Below are positions 1-8,085 of a stretch of 64,000 nt of DNA, piece after piece. A model generated the notes under the pieces. That model was not told the DNA's origin and ran no database searches. It saw only the letters and a list, made by a program, of their open reading frames with translations. The DNA comes from Belliella baltica DSM 15883 (GTDB lineage: Bacteria > Bacteroidota > Bacteroidia > Cytophagales > Cyclobacteriaceae): contig NC_018010.1 of the NCBI RefSeq assembly GCF_000265405.1, positions 1,968,501 to 2,032,500 of the forward strand, written 5' to 3'. A program made the translations under genes and the position numbers. Positions within the stretch are counted from its first letter, which is position 1. Each line of letters begins with the position of its first letter.

Positions 1-630
1 TTTTTCTTATTGTATGGGTTGATTTTTTATACGAATCCAGCTTATCAAACGGAGGAAGGATTTAGCCACATGTTTATTTTTGTGGGGACATTTATCACAA
101 GTATATTCATGTTACAATATGGTCAGATGTTTCTGAGTTGGAATTCAGCTAATTTTGACTTTTTCTTGAAAAAGCGAGGAGGAGTGGAGGCTTTGGTTAA
201 AGGGAAATATTTGCTTTTCGTATTGACTTCTGCAATTTCCTTTATCGCATCTGTTCCTTATGTTTATTTTGGCTGGGATATTTTACTGATTCACATTTGT
301 ACTTTCCTCTTCAATATGGGAATCGTGATTCATTTGGTTATTTATTTTTCCCTATGGAAGCCTAAGCCTATGGATCTCAACAAAGGAGCCATGTTTAACT
401 ATGAAGGTGTGGGCATCGCTCAGTTCCTAATGATGCTTCCGATTTTCCTTGGACCTTATGCAGTCTATTTCCCTTTTGCATTGCTGATCAATCAGTATGC
501 AGGATTAGCAGCTTTGGCGATAGCAGGACTGATTGGGATAGTCGCATCGCCTTACTTGTCTTCACTTCCGGTGAAGAAGATTTTGAAAAATAGATATGAA
601 ATTTCATCCGCTTTTAGACAAGAGATATGA
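1..630 (+). CDS. DUF5687 family membrane protein (ABC permease), C-terminal part
   Basis: The reading frame is open from the first base of the window, so this is the C-terminal 209 or so codons of a longer gene whose start lies upstream. The product has about six hydrophobic membrane segments (for example around FIFVGTFITSIFMLQYG and IAQFLMMLPIFLGPYAVYF). It resembles the DUF5687 proteins of Bacteroidota, which are usually about 490 residues and sit beside an ABC ATPase. Its stop codon overlaps the start of the following ATPase gene by 4 bases (ATGA), so the two are translationally coupled. It most likely forms the inner-membrane half of an ABC exporter. The substrate is unknown. The family call rests on recognition and on the neighbour. 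Confidence 0.72.
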   Translation, partial: FFLLYGLIFYTNPAYQTEEGFSHMFIFVGTFITSIFMLQYGQMFLSWNSANFDFFLKKRGGVEALVKGKYLLFVLTSAISFIASVPYVYFGWDILLIHICTFLFNMGIVIHLVIYFSLWKPKPMDLNKGAMFNYEGVGIAQFLMMLPIFLGPYAVYFPFALLINQYAGLAALAIAGLIGIVASPYLSSLPVKKILKNRYEISSAFRQEI

Positions 631-1322
631 TTCAAATACAAAACCTTAGAAAACAATATAAAGATGCTGTCGTGCTTGATGTGGCGTCTCTCGAAATCCC
701 AAAAGCAGAATGTTTTGGATTGGTAGGAAATAATGGAGCAGGAAAAACAACTTTATTTCGGATAATTCTTGACTTGGTGCGTGCTACGTCCGGAAATGTA
801 ATGATTGACGGAGAGGACGTGAGTAAATCAGAGGAGTGGAAGTCTAAAGTTGGGGCTTATCTGGACGAACACATGCTTTTGGCCTATTTGACTGCAGACG
901 AGTATTTCGAAACCCTAAGAAAAATCTACAGTTTATCTGAAGAGGATTTGGCACTTCATCTTGCCAAGTTTGACGAATTGTTCAACGATGAAATCAGAGG
1001 TAAAAAGAAGTATTTGAGAGACTTGTCGAAAGGAAATATAAAGAAAGTTGGTGTTGCAGCAGCCTTGATGGGTAATCCTCAGGTAGTGATGCTTGATGAA
1101 CCTTTTGAAAATCTGGATCCAAGTTCTCAAAATAGACTGAAGAAATTGATTTTACAGGAAAAAGAACATTCACAAATCACATTTTTGATTTCCAGTCATG
1201 ATCTGAATCATGTTACCGAAATCTGTGATAGAATCGTTTTACTTGAAAAAGGCAAGATAGTCAAAGACATGAATGACAAGTCCTTGATGGTAGCCGAATT
1301 GAATGAATATTTCGGAACCTAA
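627..1322 (+). CDS. ABC transporter ATP-binding protein
   Basis: A 231-residue ABC ATPase. It has a Walker A motif GNNGAGKTT at residues 34-42, a signature-like LSKGNIKKV near residue 133 and a Walker B stretch VVMLDEPFENLDP near residue 152, followed by an H-loop region (LISSHDLNHVTE). The gene starts inside the end of the upstream permease gene (4-base overlap). The complex would use ATP to drive export or another membrane-coupled task at the inner membrane. The signature is LSKGN rather than LSGGQ, a variant common in CcmA/DrrA-like exporters. The substrate cannot be told from sequence. Transcription probably ends at the hairpin just downstream. Confidence 0.93.
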   Translation: MIQIQNLRKQYKDAVVLDVASLEIPKAECFGLVGNNGAGKTTLFRIILDLVRATSGNVMIDGEDVSKSEEWKSKVGAYLDEHMLLAYLTADEYFETLRKIYSLSEEDLALHLAKFDELFNDEIRGKKKYLRDLSKGNIKKVGVAAALMGNPQVVMLDEPFENLDPSSQNRLKKLILQEKEHSQITFLISSHDLNHVTEICDRIVLLEKGKIVKDMNDKSLMVAELNEYFGT

Positions 1323-1338
1323 AAAAATCTTTTAGTAC

Positions 1339-1393
1339 AAAAAAACTCCCCAAACACCTTAAAATCTTATTTAGGGCGATTGGGGAGTTTTTT
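1339..1393. terminator. Bidirectional intrinsic terminator between the ABC gene and tmRNA
   Basis: An A-run followed by CTCCCCAA (1346-1353) pairs with TTGGGGAG (1380-1387), which is followed by six T. The loop of about 26 nt is long. The A-rich left flank gives a T tract on the other strand, so it can serve both the ABC operon (plus) and the tmRNA (minus), which converge here. Confidence 0.75.
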
Positions 1394-1394
1394 G

Positions 1395-1800
1395 TGGAGC
1401 TGGCGAGATTCGAACTCGCGTCCAGATAGGGAAACACCGTACCGTCTACATGTTTAGTCACCTGTTGGGTTTTCGATGATATGCTGCTGGATGACACACC
1501 TACATATCACTTATCTACTAGATTTTCGCATCTGCGTAGTAGCATCACAGATACTAGTCCTAACATTTCGACACCTCAGAATCAACCCCGAAAGGACGTA
1601 GGGTTGCGAGATGTGGCCGGGGAATCTCTATCGAGGCTCAACCCTTTAAGCGTTATCTATTTCCCGTGAGGGATAGATTAGGCAGCCATGGCGTAATTAG
1701 ATTCGCCAATTATGGTTTGTATGAATTATTCACAGACGTACATACTCCACCTGACATGCGAGCCCGATCCTTACACCTACTGTCAAAACCGGTCAGCCCC
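1395..1800 (-). ncRNA. ssrA: Transfer-messenger RNA (tmRNA)
   Basis: On the minus strand the RNA begins GGGGCTGACC (at 1800) and ends in a tRNA-like T arm with TTCGAATC and the acceptor end CAGCTCC plus A (1395). GGGGCUG pairs with CAGCUCC to form the 7-bp acceptor stem with one G-U pair. The CCA end is not encoded. The tag reading frame is GGC GAA TCT AAT TAC GCC ATG GCT GCC TAA (about 1710-1681), giving GESNYAMAA, a typical proteolysis tag with a small hydrophobic end. It rescues ribosomes stalled on broken mRNAs together with SmpB. Length of about 406 nt is normal for one-piece tmRNA. The boundaries come from the acceptor stem and are well supported. Confidence 0.95.
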
Positions 1801-2159
1801 ATTGTTTCCAAATAGGAGGACAAATATAAGGGAAATAAAGTTCCTTCTGTGGTTTCAAGGTTGGGAATGTTGAAAAGTTTTAAGGTTTGGGATGGTAGCT
1901 GTTTTAAATTATAGATTCCAAAATTGTAAAATTTTTAGAATCTATGATTTTTTGGTTCAGACTTGATCTGCTGATGTCGCCTATTTCCAAGTCTTGATTC
2001 TTTTAACTTGGGCTTAAATTTTTTTTGTCATCCTTCGTAATCCTATGGAGCAGGCTTTCACCCCTTGAATTTCATCCTTACTAGAGACTATTGTCTCCAA
2101 AACTTGCTTTAGCAATCAAAATTCAAAAACTTTGTAATCCATCAAAAACAATAATCGTT
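1801..2159. other. Intergenic region between tmRNA and the DUF481 gene
   Basis: Apart from the tmRNA promoter, it holds a small inverted repeat, ATAGATTC (1911-1918) with GAATCTAT (1938-1945) followed by GATTTTTT, which could be a weak terminator on the plus strand, although no plus-strand gene lies directly upstream. No convincing coding sequence was seen. Confidence 0.5.
1821..1828 (-). promoter_or_regulatory. Minus 7 element of the tmRNA promoter
   Basis: On the minus strand this reads TATATTTG, a full match to the Bacteroidota -7 consensus TAnnTTTG, about 20 nt before the mature 5' end of tmRNA. No TTG was found at the ideal 19-21 nt spacing, so only the -7 element is claimed. Confidence 0.55.
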
Positions 2160-2949
2160 TTGAAGAAACATTTCTTTTTACTCTTATTTCTAGTCCCCTT
2201 ATTCGCAGAAGGTCAAATTCTCAATATCGAAAGATCCAGACTCGAAAAAGATACTACTAAAGTTTTTTTTGTTTAAAGCAGTTGCAGGACTGAATGCTTA
2301 CAACCGAAGTGCAGCAGCGGATGACCCCGTAAATTTGTTTGGGTATAATTTAGATGTAAATGCGCTTTACTATCCAGGAGAGCATGGATACATGTTTATT
2401 TCTAAATTTGATTATCTCAAAATTAACGATTCAGATTTCCTTAATTTTGGGATGATTCATGGAAGAGTAAATTTTTTGAGAGAAAGAAAGGTGAACTATG
2501 AAACTTTTATTCAATATTCCTATGATAACTTTAGAGGTCTCTATCCAAGGTGGATTGCAGGTGGATCCGTAAGACATAATTTTATAAAATCAGAAAAATT
2601 CTCTTTTCTATTTGGAGTAGGTGGAATGTATGAGTTTGAGAAATGGCAAATTCCAAATGAAGATCAATTTGTAGAAGTAAGCTTTCTCAAGAGCTCAAAT
2701 TATATTTCTTTGAGGGCTACACTTAATGAATTCGTCGATTTTAATATGGTGAATTATTATCAGGTAGGCTATGACAAAAGTATTTCAGGGTTTAGGCATA
2801 GGGTTAGTAATTCTACCATTCTCAATACTAAATTGACAGAGAAATTCTCTCTAACCAATACATTTGAAATCTCTTATGAAGACAAACCTATTGTACCAAT
2901 TACCAAGATGATCTATGCTTTTAAAACAGGTTTGTCTATAAACTTTTAA
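2160..2949 (+). pseudogene. DUF481-like outer-membrane beta-barrel, interrupted by a frameshift at a T8 run
   Basis: The signal peptide and mature N-terminus (start TTG at 2160, LKKHFFLLLFLVPLFAEGQ, then ILNIERSRLEKDTTKVF) lie in one frame. The remaining 226 codons (FKAVAGLNAYNRSAAADD and onward, ending TGLSINF) lie in the +1 frame. The switch is at eight consecutive T (2263-2270): with seven T the two halves read through as TKVFLFKAVAG. The second part has alternating amphipathic strands and an aromatic C-terminal end typical of outer-membrane barrels, and it resembles DUF481 (YdiY-like) proteins. A genuine frameshift mutation, a sequencing error in the homopolymer, or slippage expression are all possible. 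Function unknown beyond the outer-membrane location. Confidence 0.7.
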
Positions 2950-3108
2950 TGAGCTGTGGTTGAATTTCCAATAGAACAGGATCTAAGATTTTAAGATGAA
3001 TTCAGAACAAAAATTATTTTAACACAGAATCAGACTTTTGACAAAAATTATTCCTTGATTTTCACTTTCACCAAAGGCTAGTTTCTAATAATTTTATATC
3101 TTGCAGAG

Positions 3109-4254
3109 ATGGAAAATTTCGTTGTTTCAGCTAGAAAATATAGACCTTCCAATTTTAAAAGTGTCGTGGGCCAAAGCCATATCACGACGACTTTGAAAAA
3201 TGCGATAAAAAACAATCACCTTGCTCAGGCATTTTTATTCTGTGGTCCAAGAGGAGTGGGGAAAACTACTTGTGCTCGGATTTTAGCTAAAACCATCAAC
3301 TGTGAAAATTTAACAGCGGATTTTGAGGCTTGTAATGAATGTAGCTCTTGCAAGGCTTTTGTAAATAATGCTTCATTTAATGTTCACGAACTAGATGCGG
3401 CTTCTAACAACTCAGTAGAAGATATAAGGAACCTTGTCGAGCAAGTACGCTACGCACCGCAACAAGGTCAGTATAAAGTCTATATCATAGATGAAGTTCA
3501 CATGCTTTCTAATCAAGCCTTCAATGCTTTTTTGAAGACTTTGGAAGAGCCTCCGAAGTATGCGATTTTTATTCTAGCGACTACCGAAAAGCATAAGATT
3601 ATCCCTACAATTCTGTCACGTTGTCAAATATTTGATTTCAATAGAATTCAAATAAAGGATATTGCTGAGCACTTAACTTATATATCTTCAGAAGAGAAAA
3701 TCGAATATGAAGAAGAAGCATTAAGACTTATCGCGACCAAAGCTGATGGAGCTTTGAGAGATGCACTTTCAATTTTTGATTTGATAGTCACGTATTCTGC
3801 AGGAAATAAACTCACCTATCAAGAGACTATTTCGAATTTACATATTCTTGATTATGATTATTATTTCAAGGTTGTGGATGCGCTTTTGGAAGAAAGTATC
3901 GGTCAGGCGCTCCTAATATTTGATGAAATTCTAAAAAAGGGGTTTGATGGAAATAACTTTATCGTTGGTTTAAATGAGCATTTAAGAGATTTGATGGTCT
4001 GTAAGGATGAGTCTACTGTTAGCCTCCTGCAAGTGTCTGACAATACCAAAGAAAGATATTTGAATCAATCAAAAAGTGCTTCTTTATCTTTTCTATTATC
4101 AGCGATGAACCTTTGTAATCAGTGTGATATTCACTACAAAGCTTCCAAAAATCAGAGGCTTCATGTTGAATTGGCATTGATGAAAATGGCAAAATTGAAT
4201 CAGGCGATTTCCTTAGCAGCATTGGCTCTAGAGGATTCAAAAAAAAAAGCCTAG
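3109..4254 (+). CDS. dnaX: DNA polymerase III gamma-like subunit (zero-frame product of dnaX)
   Basis: This is the AAA+ clamp-loader ATPase of the replicase. Residues 1-380 show Walker A GPRGVGKTT (46-54), the four-cysteine zinc module (CENLTADFEACNECSSC), Walker B YIIDEVHML, and ILSRCQIFDF with the SRC motif (arginine finger). The zero frame ends abruptly: GAT TCA AAA AAA AAA GCC TAG, just after a run of ten A. That leaves a 381-residue protein corresponding to the gamma or short form, which lacks the polymerase- and helicase-binding tail. The tail is encoded in the -1 frame directly downstream. The gene follows a 160-bp gap after the DUF481 barrel and converges with a DUF3078 gene. ATPase identity is certain; the two-product arrangement is inferred. 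Confidence 0.95.
   Translation: MENFVVSARKYRPSNFKSVVGQSHITTTLKNAIKNNHLAQAFLFCGPRGVGKTTCARILAKTINCENLTADFEACNECSSCKAFVNNASFNVHELDAASNNSVEDIRNLVEQVRYAPQQGQYKVYIIDEVHMLSNQAFNAFLKTLEEPPKYAIFILATTEKHKIIPTILSRCQIFDFNRIQIKDIAEHLTYISSEEKIEYEEEALRLIATKADGALRDALSIFDLIVTYSAGNKLTYQETISNLHILDYDYYFKVVDALLEESIGQALLIFDEILKKGFDGNNFIVGLNEHLRDLMVCKDESTVSLLQVSDNTKERYLNQSKSASLSFLLSAMNLCNQCDIHYKASKNQRLHVELALMKMAKLNQAISLAALALEDSKKKA
4239..4248 (+). promoter_or_regulatory. dnaX: A10 slippage site in dnaX
   Basis: Ten consecutive A immediately before GCC TAG. Re-reading one base here (a -1 shift, or an extra A added to the mRNA) moves the ribosome from the short gamma-like frame into an open frame running to 4826. 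dnaX genes of Escherichia coli (ribosomal -1 shift at A AAA AAG) and Thermus thermophilus (transcriptional slippage on an A run) use such sites to make tau and gamma. No strong stem-loop was noticed just downstream, which fits polymerase slippage better than stimulated ribosomal frameshifting. An assembly error in the A count is the main alternative. Confidence 0.7.
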
Positions 4255-4826
4255 CAACTCAGTCTGATTCATCGAGTGTTACCCCCACACTTTTTAAAGA
4301 AGCGAGTCCATACGAAGCTAAAAAGTCTCCCGTACAAAAGACGATCTCTATTCCTTCTTCAATTCAACAGGCAAAAAGCAATCTAGAAGCAAAGCCTAAT
4401 CCTCCAACTGAGCAAAAGGAAAAAATAGAGGTCAAAGAAGAAGTGAATCAATTGGCTGAGCTTTTTGATGAAGATAAATTCAAAAATGTTTTGTTTGATA
4501 TGGTTGAGGAGTACAAATCTAACCATAAAAATCTCGAAGTAACCGTACTCAAGCAACCCTACAAGCTAGAAGGAGAGCATATTACTTTTTTGTTGAATGG
4601 AGAAATTCAAGAAGATATTTTCAATAAAAATAGACCTGAGGTGCTCAATACGCTTCGAAGAAAATTGAACAATTACAATATCAAGATAGATGCGGAAATT
4701 CAGGAAAATGCAGTTCCGGAAGGAAAAAAGCTTTATACCTCCTCAGATAAACTTAATTATCTTTTAGAAAAACATGGGGCATTGAGGGAATTGCAGAAAA
4801 AATTTGGCCTTGAAACAGACTTTTAA
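4248..4826 (+). CDS. dnaX: dnaX tau-specific C-terminal extension (-1 frame)
   Basis: The -1 frame is open without a stop from the A10 run to TAA at 4824-4826. From position 4248 it reads AGC CTA GCA ACT CAG and onward, encoding first a Lys/Glu/Pro/Ser-rich linker of about 65 residues and then a folded region (VNQLAELFDEDKFKNVLFDM to LQKKFGLETDF) like the C-terminal domain of tau proteins. Joined to the upstream frame, the protein would be about 570 residues, a usual length for DnaX. It would carry polymerase alpha- and helicase-binding functions. There is no independent good start at the beginning of this stretch, so expression most likely depends on slippage. Alternatively the A run has been miscounted and the gene is a single frame. 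Confidence 0.75.
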   Translation, partial: SLATQSDSSSVTPTLFKEASPYEAKKSPVQKTISIPSSIQQAKSNLEAKPNPPTEQKEKIEVKEEVNQLAELFDEDKFKNVLFDMVEEYKSNHKNLEVTVLKQPYKLEGEHITFLLNGEIQEDIFNKNRPEVLNTLRRKLNNYNIKIDAEIQENAVPEGKKLYTSSDKLNYLLEKHGALRELQKKFGLETDF

Positions 4827-5812
4827 AATTCTAATCCTATTCCAAAATTGATCAAATTCTGCAATTGAATAGCAGGGCCAGGTGGTTTGTCAGATCGAGT
4901 GATCAATACACTTTCATCGTAAATTAATATCGTCTCAATTCGAGTAGTGATAAATTTGTTGACTTTCATGCTAATGACGGAGTTGAAGTTAACCACCATA
5001 TTTCCTAAATTTTCATAATTGGAGAAGAGATTCAAATCTGCTTTCCAACGAATGTTTTCCAAAATTTGGATGTCTGTAGAAGAAGTAAGTGACATGCCTG
5101 CCTCAGCGCGAACGACTTCACCCGGAATGACTCCAAAAGCTCCTGCTCGACTCAGAGAATCGTCCATGACAACTGTAAAACGACCGGTAAATGGTGATCC
5201 TATAATGGATACTTTATCGTCATTTTTGAATTCTCTTTTGTAATTCAAACCAGTGGAAGACTGAATATATGCTGGAGCCAAAAGGTCAGAGATTCTATTT
5301 CGAGAGTCACGTTCTGCCCCTCCAGGTCGGAAGTAACGATACCCTGCTAGCAGTTGTGTTCGAGCATCTATTTGAGTTGATAGATACCATCTTTCAGATA
5401 ATTCACGCCCGTATTTGCTTAAGAAAATAAAGTTGTCATTGGTCTTCCTTGTCGCAAAGCGCCTATCGCTCTGTCTGTTAAATCCGAAGTTAATAGTCAA
5501 CTTACTGTCCCAGATTTTTTTATCTTTTTTATAATTAGCGAACAGATTTAATCCCGTATTCAAAGCCATATTACTTGCTCCACCCGCAGACCAATTTGTC
5601 AAACTTACTTGCTGAATGCTCAAGTTGAAGTTTCCGCCTTTTTTCCAATAGACTGGCTCTTCAGGTCTAAGAATAATGACTGAATCTCCAAGCATAATGA
5701 TCGTTTCTCCATTGATGATCAAAGTGTCAGCAAGTTGAGTTTGGTCTTGGGCACGACTTTGATAAACAAATGCCACCAAAAGAAATAATAGGAGGAAAAG
5801 CCTCTTGATCAT
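4823..5812 (-). CDS. DUF3078 domain-containing outer-membrane protein
   Basis: A 329-residue protein with an N-terminal signal peptide (MIKRLFLLLFLLVAFVYQSRAQ). The mature part contains the QVSLTNWSAGGASNMALNTG pattern of DUF3078 proteins, with repeated amphipathic strands and an aromatic end (LINFGIGLEF) that suggest a beta-barrel in the outer membrane. The family is widespread in Bacteroidota and its function is unknown. The gene converges with dnaX, their ends overlapping by 4 bases, and follows the LysM transglycosylase gene on the same strand with a 29-nt gap, so it may be the last gene of that operon. Confidence 0.82.
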   Translation of the reverse strand: MIKRLFLLLFLLVAFVYQSRAQDQTQLADTLIINGETIIMLGDSVIILRPEEPVYWKKGGNFNLSIQQVSLTNWSAGGASNMALNTGLNLFANYKKDKKIWDSKLTINFGFNRQSDRRFATRKTNDNFIFLSKYGRELSERWYLSTQIDARTQLLAGYRYFRPGGAERDSRNRISDLLAPAYIQSSTGLNYKREFKNDDKVSIIGSPFTGRFTVVMDDSLSRAGAFGVIPGEVVRAEAGMSLTSSTDIQILENIRWKADLNLFSNYENLGNMVVNFNSVISMKVNKFITTRIETILIYDESVLITRSDKPPGPAIQLQNLINFGIGLEF

Positions 5813-5841
5813 AATTCAAATATAAGTGGAGCTTTTGATTT

Positions 5842-7443
5842 TTAAGGTTTGAAAATGATCAATTTTTGCCCAAGCTGGATATTATCACTTGAGAGATTGT
5901 TCCATCTTTTAATTTCCTCTATCTTGACGCCATACTTTTGACTTATTCTGAAAAGGTTTTCGCCTTGAGATACAGTGTGGCTGATCCTTGTGGGACTTGC
6001 TTGTTGAGTTGGCTTAGTTTGTTCAACAGGCCTAGTTATTGGCTGACTTGTTTGAGTAGGAGCGGACTGCGCCTGCGGAATTGGAGCAGGTTGCCTTTGC
6101 TGATTTACAGGAAGTACTTTGATTTCTTCCCCTCTTTTCCTATGTTCTTGTAGATTGAGAACCATTCCTACTTGCAGGCTTTTGTCATTTCTGATTCTAT
6201 TTTTAGCTTTCAATGAAGAAAGTTTGATTCCATATTTTTGAGAAATTGACCAAAGTGTTTCTCCTTGTTGGACAATGTGGATTTCTGCATCTGCACTCCC
6301 TTTTTTTGGTGCGGTATAATAATATTGACCTGCTTCAATAGGATCTTTTTTATCCAAATCATTTATTCTCCTGAATTTACCCGAACGCATGCCGATTTGA
6401 TCAGTGAAGTTGTCTTGTGAAGTGCTTGTAGCAGCTTGAACTGCTTCTATATCATTGACCAAAATCTGATCTGTCTGTGTGGACTTAGCAGTATTGCCTG
6501 TGACCTTTGGATATGAATTGGCTTGTGCTTGACTGTATCTCGTGGTTTGATAAGTCGTAGCAGAGTTATCTGTTTTAGTACTCGTCTTTGCAACAGCAGG
6601 TCTGGCTTGTGGAATTCCACTTTTCACATAAACAATAGAATAGGTTTTATCACCTGGGATTTGACCATTGCTTGTCCATTTATTGTATGCTTTTAACTCT
6701 GCTTCAGGGACACCAATTCTGGCTGCAACTGCTTTCAGTGTAGTCGGGCCTTGGACTGAAATTTCTTCCAGATAACCCGTATTCGATACCAGTCTTCCTA
6801 TTTGCCCTTCGAAAGCAATTTTGTGTGCGAGAAATTTCTTGAAATACCAATGTGTATTTCTATCAAGCTCAACAACCTTTTTACCGTTATACTGGGTGCC
6901 AAAATATGATTTAGCACCACCCAAACCCATCTGGTATGCGACTAATCCGCACATCCAATTGTCAAACTGACTGTTGTTTTTCTTCAAATATCTTGCTGCA
7001 CCTTGAGTGGAGGATACTATATTTTTCCTTTCGTCAATCTGATTGTCAACTCGCAAAAAAACCTCTTCGGCAGTTCCTTTTTTGAACTGCCAAAAGCCAA
7101 CTGCATTAGAAGTAGAGACTGCATCTGAAATAAGACTGCTTTCTTGAATGACTAAATATTTTAAATCAAGTGGGACTCCAATTGCTTGAAGCTCTCTCTC
7201 AATGATAGGCATGTATAGGTTGACCCTGTCAAGTTTTATCTTGAAATACGTTTGATTTCTGTGTAAAGCATCTACATCCAGTTGGATTTCTCTTCTTGCT
7301 TGTTCGTTAAGTTTAAGTGTCAAGTCTGCAAAAATAATTTCTCTTGGAACTTGTGGGATTTGCCCAAAACCTTGGTTAAAAACCAAAGTGAAAAGTGCAA
7401 TGAATAGACTTTTTGAAATGATACTTAAAAAACGTGATTTCAT
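5842..7443 (-). CDS. Membrane-bound lytic murein transglycosylase D-like protein with LysM repeats
   Basis: A 533-residue exported protein. After a signal peptide (to about residue 27) comes an SLT-type lytic transglycosylase domain with the catalytic glutamate E101 in VIQESSLISD, the AVGFWQFKKGTA motif and AYQMGLGG. A degenerate LysM-like segment lies near residues 240-275. Two clear LysM domains follow: IHIVQQGETLWSISQKYG near residue 393 and SHTVSQGENLFRISQKYG at the C-terminus, separated by a Gln/Pro/Thr-rich linker. It would cleave peptidoglycan glycan strands in the periplasm. Its start overlaps the end of the O-methyltransferase gene upstream (4 bases), indicating an operon of M16 peptidase, methyltransferase, transglycosylase and DUF3078 protein. 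Confidence 0.93.
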   Translation of the reverse strand: MKSRFLSIISKSLFIALFTLVFNQGFGQIPQVPREIIFADLTLKLNEQARREIQLDVDALHRNQTYFKIKLDRVNLYMPIIERELQAIGVPLDLKYLVIQESSLISDAVSTSNAVGFWQFKKGTAEEVFLRVDNQIDERKNIVSSTQGAARYLKKNNSQFDNWMCGLVAYQMGLGGAKSYFGTQYNGKKVVELDRNTHWYFKKFLAHKIAFEGQIGRLVSNTGYLEEISVQGPTTLKAVAARIGVPEAELKAYNKWTSNGQIPGDKTYSIVYVKSGIPQARPAVAKTSTKTDNSATTYQTTRYSQAQANSYPKVTGNTAKSTQTDQILVNDIEAVQAATSTSQDNFTDQIGMRSGKFRRINDLDKKDPIEAGQYYYTAPKKGSADAEIHIVQQGETLWSISQKYGIKLSSLKAKNRIRNDKSLQVGMVLNLQEHRKRGEEIKVLPVNQQRQPAPIPQAQSAPTQTSQPITRPVEQTKPTQQASPTRISHTVSQGENLFRISQKYGVKIEEIKRWNNLSSDNIQLGQKLIIFKP

Positions 7444-8084
7444 AATTTTCTTGCTAGCATAATACCATCCCGAATGGGTAGCAATACATTTTCTACTCTT
7501 GGGTCTTCTTGTACGATTTTGTTATACTCTAATAAGACTTTGGTGTCTTTATCGATTTTTTTTCCTTCTTCTATGAGAATTTTACCTGACCACAATACAT
7601 TGTCAGCCATGATAATTCCTCCAGGATTCATTCTGTCGATTATCAAATTATAGTAGTTGATGTAATTGGCTTTGTCCGCATCGATAAAAACCATATCGAA
7701 ATTACCCCCCAATGTTGGGATGATGTCCAATGCATTTCCCAATCTATAATCAATCTGATCTGCCAAGCCTGATTTTTGAAAAAAGCCTTTGACCATTGGT
7801 GCAATCTCGTCATTGATGTCCAAAGTGATCAATTTCCCATTTTTACTTAAACCGCGAGCCATACAAATCCCCGAATAACCAGTATAGGTTCCTATTTCTA
7901 AAATCACCTTGGGATTGTGCATCTTGACCAATAATTCCAGAAATTTTCCCTGCAAATGCCCAGAAAGCATTCTTGGCATCATTACTTTGGTATGGGTTTC
8001 TCTGGTGATGTGCAGAAGCAATTCATCCTCTTCCGAAGTGTGATTTTCACAATAGGCCAATAATTCAGGAGCGATAAATTCCAT
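7440..8084 (-). CDS. O-methyltransferase, class I SAM-dependent (YrrM/COMT family)
   Basis: A 214-residue cytosolic methyltransferase with the SAM-binding motif ILEIGTYTGYSGICMARGL near residue 60, the acidic GKLITLDIND strand end, and the metal- and substrate-region FDMVFIDADKANYINYY and MADNVLWSGKI characteristic of the catechol or caffeoyl-CoA O-methyltransferase family. Bacterial members act on small molecules or, in one group, on tRNA (TrmR), so the substrate is left open. The gene lies one base after the M16 peptidase gene and overlaps the next gene by 4 bases. Confidence 0.9.
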   Translation of the reverse strand: MEFIAPELLAYCENHTSEEDELLLHITRETHTKVMMPRMLSGHLQGKFLELLVKMHNPKVILEIGTYTGYSGICMARGLSKNGKLITLDINDEIAPMVKGFFQKSGLADQIDYRLGNALDIIPTLGGNFDMVFIDADKANYINYYNLIIDRMNPGGIIMADNVLWSGKILIEEGKKIDKDTKVLLEYNKIVQEDPRVENVLLPIRDGIMLARKL

Positions 8085-8085
8085 T

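Noticed and set aside
1481-1669. A 62-codon open frame on the plus strand
   Set aside because: It lies wholly within the tmRNA on the opposite strand and has no coding features.
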